In this document: piece by piece, positions 18,463 to 25,448 of the stretch | Position numbering within the stretch: the stretch's first letter is position 1 | Layout of the letters: each line of letters begins with the position of its first letter | Origin: Crocinitomicaceae bacterium | GTDB lineage: Bacteria; Bacteroidota; Bacteroidia; Flavobacteriales_G; Salibacteraceae | Length of the DNA: 64,000 nt | Assembly: GCA_002707155.1 (NCBI GenBank) | Contig: PAME01000001.1 | Coordinates: 418,029-482,028, forward strand | Direction of reading: 5' to 3' | Translations under genes and position numbers: made by a program | The notes under the pieces: generated by a model | Told to the model about the DNA's origin: nothing | Databases searched by the model: none | What the model saw: only the letters and a program-made list of their open reading frames with translations

Positions 18463-19254
18463 TTATAAACTTCCGGTTCTTCCACCATCAACAGGAACAT
18501 TTATTCCGTTGATGTAAGAGGCGGCTGGGCTAGCGAGAAATGCAATTGCATTTGCAACTTCTTCAGGTTCTGCAACGCGTTTCATAGGAACTTGGTTTTT
18601 CATTCCCTCAAGAATCGAACTTTCACTATTACCAGTTTTCTTGGCTTTGTTTTCAATTATAGAAGACAGGCGCACAGTATTAGTTGCTCCGGGAAGTACG
18701 TTATTAACAGTAATATTGAACTGACCTAATTCATTTGATAATGTCTTTGACCAATTAGCAACTGCTCCACGAATGGTATTTGAAACACCTAACCCATTCA
18801 GAGGGATTTTAACCGAAGTAGAAATCACATTAATTATTCTACCGTAGCCTAATTCTTTCATTCCGCTAACTAGTGCCTGTGCCAATACCTGATTACATAC
18901 TAAATGTTGATTAAAAGCTATTCTAAACTCATCTAGACCAGCATCAATAGCTGGTCCTCCAGCAGGGCCTCCTGTGTTGTTAACCAAAATATTGTATTGA
19001 ACCCCGCCTGCAAGATGATTTTCAATAATAGACTTTAGCTTATCTGGATGATTAAAATCAGCAACTAAAAAGCCGTGATTTTGACTTACCAAATCCGAAC
19101 TTAAAGTAGCAAGAGCAGATTTCAGCTTTTCTTCATTACGAGCTAATAAGGTAATGCTAGCTCCCATTTGAGCTAGCTCTTGAGCAGCGGCAAGACCAAT
19201 TCCTTGAGTACTTCCACATACTAGAGCCGATTTTCCAGATAAATCTAAATTCAT
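18463..19254 (-). CDS. SDR family protein lacking the Tyr-Lys catalytic pair
   Basis: 263 residues with a classical short-chain dehydrogenase fold: cofactor motif GSTQGIG (14-20), LVNNTGGPAGG (90-100), Ser145/147 in NVISTSVKI, and a C-terminal PEEVANAIAFLASPAASYINGINVPVDGG pattern (split here as PEEVANAIAFLAS and YINGINVPVDGG). Where YxxxK should follow the serine, the sequence reads GVSNTIRGAVA, so both the catalytic Tyr and Lys are absent. A divergent SDR subgroup with this NTIR pattern exists in Bacteroidota, so this is probably an inherited trait. Binding of NAD(P) is likely; the reaction is unknown. It lies 1 base from the metalloprotease stop and may be co-transcribed with it. Confidence 0.78.
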   Translation of the reverse strand: MNLDLSGKSALVCGSTQGIGLAAAQELAQMGASITLLARNEEKLKSALATLSSDLVSQNHGFLVADFNHPDKLKSIIENHLAGGVQYNILVNNTGGPAGGPAIDAGLDEFRIAFNQHLVCNQVLAQALVSGMKELGYGRIINVISTSVKIPLNGLGVSNTIRGAVANWSKTLSNELGQFNITVNNVLPGATNTVRLSSIIENKAKKTGNSESSILEGMKNQVPMKRVAEPEEVANAIAFLASPAASYINGINVPVDGGRTGSL

Positions 19255-19255
19255 G

Positions 19256-21670
19256 TTATTGGATTAGGACTTTGTTAGAACTTGTTTGGCCATCTACAGT
19301 AACATTTACGACATAAAAACCAGCGGCTAAATCGGTTACATCCAGTTCAGTAACACTATTTTGGCCATTTGATTGTGTGGTAATCACTTCAGCTCCAAAA
19401 ATGTTAACTACACTAATTTTTGCATTATTCTTACTGTTTGAAACTCGAATATTCAGCATGTCTTTCGCTGGGTTGGGATACAGAATAACTGCAACGTTTT
19501 TTATGTTACTAGCCTCACCAATAGCACTGACGAACTCTTGTCCATCTAAAAATTCATGACCAATTCCGGAAGAGCTGGTTGTAAAACTCCAAACAGAACT
19601 CCATTGACTACTATTAGAACCAGATTTAGAGCGAACTCTCCAATAGTATTTCGTATTTACTGATAATGCCTCAGCTTTAAAGCGCGTGTCATTTCCTTTA
19701 GGATCATCACTTATGTATTGAGAAGTATTTGATATAACTAGAGTTGAAAAATTAGCATTCCTGCTTAACTCTAATTCATATTCATCCACGTAAGGAACTG
19801 ACTTCCAGTCTAAGTAAATATCTGTAGAAACGCTGTCCATTCCATTTCTTGGAAATTCCAAGAAAGGTTCACCAGCAATGGTACCGAAGATATTGATATT
19901 GTCTATATAGACATTGTTACCGAATCCGTTTTCAACCTCAAATTTGATCAATAAATTTTCCACTTTATCTCCAAAACCAAGGTTATTAATGGTTTGTAGC
20001 TCCCAGTCAGAAACTGAACTTGGCGTAAAGCTGGTAGTGGACGTTTTTCCTTTTGAAAGAACATCTAGCGTTGTGGCCAATTTTGTAACCCATGTATTAC
20101 CGCAGTCGTTACTTACGTACATTTTAAATAACCCATCAGAAAGATTTCTATCTCGCTCAGCTGTTGCAACTTCAAAAGTTAAAATTGGATTTTGAATATT
20201 GCTAAGGTCTATGGCAGGACTAACTACACTTTCTACCATTCCTCTTAGATTATCGAAATTTTTGAGCCCTAAAAAGTTCTCTCCAGACGCCCCAATACCT
20301 TGCATTTTCTTCCAGTATATAGCATCGTTGTCTTCATTTTCTGCTAACCAAAGGTTTTCGTTACTTTCAGTGGTAGATTCAAAATCTTCTATTACAGGAA
20401 CGTAGTTGCCTACTGACCGGTTCGCTTTTACATAATCAACATAGGTTGATGTTTTAGAAACAATTCCGTTTGAAACGGTAAGCTTTACATTAAATGTTCC
20501 CGGAAAAGCATAGGAGACAACTGGGTTTTTAAGCGTTGAGGTTTTTGGTGTTCCACCTTCAAATTCCCATGACCATGAGGTAGCCCCATAATCCGAAAGG
20601 TCTTTAAAATTAACAGGCGAATTGGTGCAAATTGCTCGCTTATCGCTTTCGAATTCAGCAGCAACTAAATCCAGTACGCCTGCTTTTAGATTATTAGCTT
20701 GAGAAACCAAAGCATTTCGCTCAGCAACCCAAGTGTTAACCGCGGCACGCATTCTAGATACTTGTCCACGTGTAAACATAGTTGAGCAGTAAGAGTAGTC
20801 CATAAAATTTTGGACATTATCCAAAGAACCACAAGTTGTTCCCGATAAGTTACAACTTCTCCAACCCACCGTATTAGGGGTGTCAAAAACACCGTCGTCG
20901 TCACTGCAATTAGAAGCTAAACCCGGATTGTTTGTTCCGCCCCAAGGGTGTGGTAAGTTTAACCAGTGCCCAATTTCGTGCGTTAAAGCTCTACTTCTAC
21001 CTGGTGCTCCAGTACGAATACTCGCCACGTAGTTGTACAGTAAAATGATACCATCACGATTTGGGTTACGATGTGCTCCAGAAGGCAAAAAGGTATACCC
21101 AGCTGCACCGCTAGCAATAGATTTTACGATCCAAATATTAAGGTAGGTGTTTCTAGGCCATACATTTAGTTTGGACCCTTCACCAGCATTATTGGTAAGC
21201 GAAGTGTTAATTCTGTCAATACCGTTAGTAGGGTTTCCATTAGGATCTTTTCGGGCTAAACGAAACTCAATTCTAGCATCACCCATCGCATTTTGAAAAG
21301 CCGGAATGGTAATACTCGTATCAAAGTTTTCTAATTTGAAATCTTCATTCAAAATACGCATGGCATCGTGTACTTCCTTATTGGTTATGTTTTCTTCTCC
21401 ATTTTGATGAAGAATGTGAAACACTACAGGAATAATGTAATCGTATTCAGCTGCTCTAGAACCTTCCTGTTTTTCCCAGGCGGTATATTTTTGGGTAAAC
21501 GCGTCTAAGTGTTTTTCTGCCTTGGTAATGTCGTCTGCCCACTCGGGGTGTTCTTTTTTAATGTTTTCATTCAACATAAAGTCAGGCTCGCTAAACTCAT
21601 GATGTTCATGCTGGCCGAAAGTTAATGTAACGCTGAATAAAATTGTGAGTACTAAAAAAATGTTTTTCAT
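19256..21670 (-). CDS. Secreted M43-family zinc metalloprotease with PKD, FN3 and T9SS sorting domain
   Basis: 804 residues. Signal peptide at 1-19 (ending TFGQ). The catalytic domain to about 330 has YIIPVVFHILHQNGEEN, the zinc motif HEIGHWLNLPH and a Met-turn NFMDYSYC, as in pappalysin/cytophagalysin enzymes. Next come a PKD domain (about 345-415, FEGGTPKTSTLKNPVVSYAF), a jelly-roll domain (about 430-610), a fibronectin III domain (about 615-705, YYWRVRSKSG) and a type A sorting domain (VILYPNPAKD). It likely degrades extracellular protein at the cell surface. The third zinc His follows Pro rather than a GLxH spacing, a variant seen in cytophagalysins. Confidence 0.9.
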   Translation of the reverse strand: MKNIFLVLTILFSVTLTFGQHEHHEFSEPDFMLNENIKKEHPEWADDITKAEKHLDAFTQKYTAWEKQEGSRAAEYDYIIPVVFHILHQNGEENITNKEVHDAMRILNEDFKLENFDTSITIPAFQNAMGDARIEFRLARKDPNGNPTNGIDRINTSLTNNAGEGSKLNVWPRNTYLNIWIVKSIASGAAGYTFLPSGAHRNPNRDGIILLYNYVASIRTGAPGRSRALTHEIGHWLNLPHPWGGTNNPGLASNCSDDDGVFDTPNTVGWRSCNLSGTTCGSLDNVQNFMDYSYCSTMFTRGQVSRMRAAVNTWVAERNALVSQANNLKAGVLDLVAAEFESDKRAICTNSPVNFKDLSDYGATSWSWEFEGGTPKTSTLKNPVVSYAFPGTFNVKLTVSNGIVSKTSTYVDYVKANRSVGNYVPVIEDFESTTESNENLWLAENEDNDAIYWKKMQGIGASGENFLGLKNFDNLRGMVESVVSPAIDLSNIQNPILTFEVATAERDRNLSDGLFKMYVSNDCGNTWVTKLATTLDVLSKGKTSTTSFTPSSVSDWELQTINNLGFGDKVENLLIKFEVENGFGNNVYIDNINIFGTIAGEPFLEFPRNGMDSVSTDIYLDWKSVPYVDEYELELSRNANFSTLVISNTSQYISDDPKGNDTRFKAEALSVNTKYYWRVRSKSGSNSSQWSSVWSFTTSSSGIGHEFLDGQEFVSAIGEASNIKNVAVILYPNPAKDMLNIRVSNSKNNAKISVVNIFGAEVITTQSNGQNSVTELDVTDLAAGFYVVNVTVDGQTSSNKVLIQ

Positions 21671-21805
21671 AAAAAAATATCTTATTTATTAGAGCCGGCA
21701 AAAATACCATTTTCAAGAGTATAACATTTGGTGACTATAATTGGTTTGTTCCCTCGGCCAAGAATGTCAAAATGATTACTTTTATTTTGCAAAAAACAAC
21801 AAGAA

Positions 21806-22330
21806 ATGAGAGCACCTTTTAACCTGAATAAGTGGATCGAAGAAAATCGAGATATCCTAAAGCCACCTGTAGGAAATAAAAATTTGTACAAAGAAGCAGG
21901 CGACTACATCGTAATGATAGTGGGCGGTCCAAACGCTAGAAAGGATTATCACTACAATGAAACGGAGGAGTTGTTTTATCAACTGGAAGGCGACATAAAC
22001 GTGCGCATTCAGGAAGAAGGCAAGGCAGTTGATATATCAATAAAAGAGGGGGAAATGTTTTTGTTGCCAGGCAAAACTCCGCACTCGCCTATGCGATCGG
22101 AAGGATCGGTTGGTTTGGTCATCGAGCGCGTTCGAAAAGGAACGGGAATGAAAGACGGCTTGCTTTGGTTTTGTGACAATTGCAATACAAAACTCCACGA
22201 AACTTACTTTGAACTGCTAAACGTAGAACAAGATTTTTTACCTCGATTTAGGGAGTATTACGGCTCTGAAGAATTGCGCACTTGCAAGAATTGTGGTGAG
22301 GTAATGGAGACTGATGAACGGTTTGTGTAG
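21806..22330 (+). CDS. nbaC: 3-hydroxyanthranilate 3,4-dioxygenase
   Basis: 174-residue cupin that cleaves 3-hydroxyanthranilate to 2-amino-3-carboxymuconate semialdehyde, in tryptophan breakdown or NAD synthesis by the kynurenine route. Landmarks are NLNKWIEENRDILKPPVGNK, the iron ligands in DYHYNETEELFYQLEG and KTPHSPMR, and a C-terminal rubredoxin-like iron site made by CDNC and CKNC. The full bacterial-type domain, including the second metal site, is intact. No other kynurenine genes are in the window, so its pathway partners must lie elsewhere. The -7-like TATTTTG 16 bases upstream is one base short of consensus. Confidence 0.94.
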   Translation: MRAPFNLNKWIEENRDILKPPVGNKNLYKEAGDYIVMIVGGPNARKDYHYNETEELFYQLEGDINVRIQEEGKAVDISIKEGEMFLLPGKTPHSPMRSEGSVGLVIERVRKGTGMKDGLLWFCDNCNTKLHETYFELLNVEQDFLPRFREYYGSEELRTCKNCGEVMETDERFV

Positions 22331-22448
22331 TGGCACCAAAACCAAGATCTTACGAGGGTTTAATTGACAGCCAATAAATGCTTAACTCGTTATTTTAAAT
22401 TCATTATTCTCAAAAACTCATTTCGAATTTCTCCTTAAAAAAAGAAAT

Positions 22449-22808
22449 TTATTTTAGCAAATCAATTTTTTGTTCTTGCAATTGTTCATCATTAATTAAT
22501 TGATCAATTTTAACTGCGAATGTGATTCCCTTTCCCTCTCCTTCAAAACCAGACATAAGAATGCCAATCACTTTTGAAGATTGTTTGTCAATAACAGGAC
22601 CTCCGCTGTTACCTGGCCAAGCACCGGCCGACTTACCCATTCCGGGTCTTCCAGCCACAACAATTAGACATGGGTATAAACCAATGATAAGTTCGTTTAG
22701 CTGCCGGTACCCAGTACTTAAATAGTCTCCAAAATTTAATTCTTTCTTTCTGAAATACTTCAAAGCATCGTACAATGACTCTATAGAAGGTGGGGCGTTT
22801 TTATCCAT
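22449..22808 (-). pseudogene. Chimeric fragment: DnaB-like helicase joined to trypsin-like protease tail
   Basis: 119-codon open frame made of two unrelated pieces. Residues about 10-60 resemble the start of a replicative helicase C-domain (STGYRQLNELIIGLYP, then the Walker A motif GRPGMGKS at 53-60). Immediately after Lys-Ser the sequence switches to AWPGNSGGPVIDK, the serine nucleophile region of a chymotrypsin-fold protease, with IGILMSGFEGEG and a plausible tail. The helicase part stops before Walker B, and the protease lacks its His and Asp. Neither can be catalytically complete, so a deletion-fusion remnant is most likely. The frame is still open, so a short product could be made. Confidence 0.6.
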
Positions 22809-22816
22809 GCAATTGG

Positions 22817-22870
22817 CTTCGCTTAAAATTTGGAAATTAATAATTCGAGTATAATAATCGAATTGCGAAG
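22817..22870. repeat. Nested inverted repeat upstream of the chimeric ORF
   Basis: AATTCGA (22842-22848) pairs with TCGAATT (22858-22864), and the outer CTTCGC (22817-22822) pairs with GCGAAG (22865-22870), leaving a 19-base bulge on one side. It could be an operator, a remnant of a small mobile element, or chance in AT-rich sequence. Confidence 0.35.
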
Positions 22871-22979
22871 TACAGGGAATAAGTCGCCAAATTCTGGCGG
22901 AAAACAGGTTTTTCTAGTACTTTTTTGCAACAAACGTAAAATGTACGAAAAGCTTTGGTTCATTATGTTCAGAGAATTA

Positions 22980-23405
22980 TTAGAAATCAGAAGGGTCAAG
23001 TTTGCCACGCAAACTCTTCTTATTAGAAAGCATTTTCTTACCCTTTAATCGTTCAAGTTTTGCTGCCTTAGTGGGCTTAGTTGGTTTTCTCTTTTTTGGT
23101 TTTTCAAAAGCCTTTTCCAGCATTCTGTTGAGCTTTTTAATCGCAATTTCTTTGTTCTTTAGCTGGGATCGTTTTTCTTCACAAGCAACCAACAATTCTC
23201 CTTGGCTAGTTAGCTGCTTTACATACTTAGAATAAATAGCTTGTTTCTCGCTATCTGATAAGATTTGGGAGGTGTGGACATTAAACCGCACTTGAACTTT
23301 AGTCTCTACTTTATTAGCATGTTGACCTCCAGGTCCGCTGCTCCGTGCAGTAGTGAATTGCAACTCTGGTAGGAGAAGTTTTGTATTTATTTTTCGTTGC
23401 GACAT
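22980..23405 (-). CDS. arfB: Alternative ribosome-rescue factor ArfB-type peptidyl-tRNA hydrolase
   Basis: 141 residues. The catalytic domain contains SSGPGGQHANKVETKVQVRF, with the release-factor GGQ motif, and the C-terminal tail is strongly basic (KPKKRKPTKPTKAAKLERLKG split across about 103-125). This combination is that of ArfB/YaeJ, which enters stalled ribosomes through its basic tail and hydrolyses peptidyl-tRNA. The length matches the family. The gene is monocistronic, with a 263-base spacer upstream to tRNA-Asn. Confidence 0.92.
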   Translation of the reverse strand: MSQRKINTKLLLPELQFTTARSSGPGGQHANKVETKVQVRFNVHTSQILSDSEKQAIYSKYVKQLTSQGELLVACEEKRSQLKNKEIAIKKLNRMLEKAFEKPKKRKPTKPTKAAKLERLKGKKMLSNKKSLRGKLDPSDF

Positions 23406-23576
23406 GTGGTAATAATACAGACAAAGGTCAGAAACGTTAGGTCTTCCTATTTTTTATTCGATTAAAGAAAATGGCCGGTTAGAATTTCGGATTGGTTTCC
23501 GGTATAGGCATTTTAAAAGTCTCCGAATATTAAGGATCGTGTATAGATTGCTTCTGCTGGATTTTCTGATTAGACA

Positions 23577-23603
23577 TTTTGATAGCCCCCCAGGCTATCA
23601 AAA
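23577..23603. other. Perfect 11-bp hairpin of unknown role
   Basis: TTTTGATAGCC, a five-base loop CCCCA, then GGCTATCAAAA. It lies in the 263-base spacer between arfB and tRNA-Asn, downstream of the tRNA's own terminator. The flanking A and T runs are part of the stem rather than a classical terminator tail. It may be a second terminator for readthrough or a small structured RNA. Confidence 0.45.
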
Positions 23604-23636
23604 CCTCTAGGACTCTTCTCGTCCAATCGTCAGAGC

Positions 23637-23667
23637 AAAAAAAAGCCAGTCGAAAGACTGGCTTTTT
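23637..23667 (-). terminator. Rho-independent terminator after tRNA-Asn
   Basis: GCCAGTC, loop GAAA (as read on +), GACTGGC, flanked by A8 on the left and T5 on the right. On the minus strand the stem is followed by eight T, directly after the tRNA. Confidence 0.85.
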
Positions 23668-23668
23668 G

Positions 23669-23742
23669 CTCCTCCTCTTGGACTCGAACCAAGGACCCTC
23701 TGATTAACAGTCAGATGCTCTAACCAACTGAGCTAAGGAGGA
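23669..23742 (-). tRNA. tRNA-Asn (GTT)
   Basis: 74 bases. Acceptor TCCTCCT pairs with AGGAGGA, with discriminator G. D-arm GCTC...GAGC; anticodon stem TCTGA/TCAGA with loop CTGTTAA giving anticodon GTT; T-arm CTTGG TTCGAGT CCAAG. CCA is not encoded. A strong promoter and terminator flank it. Confidence 0.96.
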
Positions 23743-23755
23743 ATTTTCTGAGCGG

Positions 23756-23785
23756 CAAAAGTAATTGTTTTTATAAATCGGCAAA
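23756..23785 (-). promoter_or_regulatory. Promoter of tRNA-Asn
   Basis: Minus-strand TTTG (23785-23782), an 18-base spacer, then TACTTTTG (23763-23756) followed by CCGC. This is a near-perfect Bacteroidota -33/-7 promoter, with the -7 box 14 bases before the tRNA. Confidence 0.7.
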
Positions 23786-23943
23786 TCTTTTTTAAAAAAA
23801 ATGCGATTGCTTTTTTACGCTTTCTTTCAAGCGGTATATTTGCCGCCGTTTTTAGATTGTTTAAAAGCAATAAATAGAAGTCTTTTCAGTGCAAATACAA
23901 GTTTAGAAAACACAGAAAAGAAATTCTTATAAAATAGCATAAC

Positions 23944-24948
23944 ATGAGCAAGAAGTACAATGTATTTGGGATAGGAAACGCATTAGTGGATATCGTTACT
24001 GAAGTAGATGATCAATTTTTAAAAGAACACAACATCGAAAAAGGATTGATGACATTGGTTGATGTAGAGAATCAAACGCGAATTTCAAATGCCATTAATA
24101 TGGGGTCAAGCAATATGAAATGTGGTGGATCTGCTGCCAATTCAATCATTGCTGTTGCTCAATTTGGCGGTTCAAGCTATTATTCTTGTAAAGTTGCGAA
24201 CGATGAATTAGGTCATTTTTATAAAAAAGATCTAAAGTCGAACGGAGTACATTCTAATTTGGATCACCAAGAGCTAGAGACAGGGTTTACTGGAAAGTGT
24301 TTGGTAATGACATCGGATGATGCATCTAGAACCATGAATACTTTTTTGGGTATTACAGAAAATTACTCCAGAACTGAAATTTCTGAGGAGACATTAAAAG
24401 ATAGCCAGTATTTATACATCGAAGGTTATTTGGTTACTTCTGAAAATGGTCAGGATGCTATGAAACACGCTAAGAAATTGGCGGAAGAAAATGGAGTAAA
24501 AACGGCTTTGACATTCTCTGACCCATCTATGGTAAAGTACTTTAAAGAGCCAATGAAGGATATCGTAGGTGCTAGTGTTGACCTTTTATTCTGCAACGAG
24601 GAAGAAGCGATGCTTTTTACCGATACAGACAATTTGGAGGATGCTCGCGAAGAGTTAAAAAGAGATGCAAAACGTTTTGTTATTACACAAGGTGAGAATG
24701 GCGCAATAATTTATGATGGCGATACATTCATTGATATCGAGCCTTATAAAGTAAACGCAGTGGATACCAACGGTGCTGGAGATATGTTTGCAGGTGCTTT
24801 TCTATACGCAATTACAAATGGCAGAAGTTATGCAGATGCCGGTAAGTTAGCTTCTCTTGCGTCTTCTAAGGTAGTAACTCAGTTTGGACCAAGACTAGAA
24901 TGGCATCAAGCAAAACAGGTCCTAAATCACATGGTACTTAATAAGTAA
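23944..24948 (+). CDS. PfkB-family kinase, adenosine kinase-like
   Basis: 334 residues. It starts MSKKYNVFGIGNALVDIVTE and has the two PfkB signatures: CGGSAANSIIAVAQFGG (about 60-76) and VDTNGAGDMFAGAF (about 278-291), with the catalytic Asp in DTNGAGD. This Bacteroidota subgroup is usually annotated as adenosine kinase, which salvages adenosine to AMP, but ribokinase-like activity on another nucleoside or sugar cannot be excluded from sequence. It is monocistronic and convergent with rnhA. The roughly 200-base upstream region is shared with the divergent tRNA-Asn promoter. Confidence 0.85.
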   Translation: MSKKYNVFGIGNALVDIVTEVDDQFLKEHNIEKGLMTLVDVENQTRISNAINMGSSNMKCGGSAANSIIAVAQFGGSSYYSCKVANDELGHFYKKDLKSNGVHSNLDHQELETGFTGKCLVMTSDDASRTMNTFLGITENYSRTEISEETLKDSQYLYIEGYLVTSENGQDAMKHAKKLAEENGVKTALTFSDPSMVKYFKEPMKDIVGASVDLLFCNEEEAMLFTDTDNLEDAREELKRDAKRFVITQGENGAIIYDGDTFIDIEPYKVNAVDTNGAGDMFAGAFLYAITNGRSYADAGKLASLASSKVVTQFGPRLEWHQAKQVLNHMVLNK

Positions 24949-24968
24949 GCGAGAGATTCTATACGCCT

Positions 24969-25439
24969 CTAGAGTAGTTTAGGCGATTCGGCTTCGTAAC
25001 CAGCATCGGCTGGAAGGTTTTCCAATAATGCAGCTGTAACGGCAAGTTCATCGCAACGTTCGTTTTCTGGAATATTGGCATGTCCTTTAATCCAAACAAA
25101 TTTCACATTGTGTGTAGGGTAAATTCTAAGAAATCGCCTCCATAAATCCACGTTTTTCTTTTGTTTAAACCCCTTTTTTTGCCAGTTCCAGACCCACTTT
25201 TTTTCTACGGCATCAACAACGTATTTAGAATCGGAAAAGACAGTTACGTCATGGCCTTCACCTTTCAGTGACTCTAAGGCTACAATAACTGCCAATAGTT
25301 CCATTCTGTTATTAGTGGTTAAACGAAAACCACCAGAGAGTTCCCTGCGATGAGTACCAGAAAGTAATACAACACCATACCCACCGTTTCCAGGGTTTCC
25401 TTTGGCTGCACCGTCTGTATAAATTGAAACTGTTGCGAT
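24969..25439 (-). CDS. rnhA: Ribonuclease HI without a canonical start codon
   Basis: Complete RNase HI domain of about 150 residues: IYTDGAAKGNPGNGGYGVV, NNRMELLAVIVALE, FSDSKYVVDAV and NERCDELA supply the four catalytic acids. It degrades RNA in RNA-DNA hybrids. An ATG exists only inside NNRMELL, which would delete the first catalytic Asp and strand. Upstream, the frame is open back to the dxs TAA (25451-25449), reading TAA GCT AAA GTT ATC GCA ACA GTT TCA ATT TAT, so no ATG, GTG or TTG is available. I place the start at ATC (25439) as the most plausible; ATT at 25424 or readthrough from dxs are alternatives. Confidence 0.8.
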   Translation of the reverse strand: MATVSIYTDGAAKGNPGNGGYGVVLLSGTHRRELSGGFRLTTNNRMELLAVIVALESLKGEGHDVTVFSDSKYVVDAVEKKWVWNWQKKGFKQKKNVDLWRRFLRIYPTHNVKFVWIKGHANIPENERCDELAVTAALLENLPADAGYEAESPKLL

Positions 25440-25448
25440 AACTTTAGC

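Noticed and set aside
22817..23668. CRISPR-like or integron-like array around the chimera
   Set aside because: Only single inverted repeats are present; no spaced direct repeats or attC-like series.
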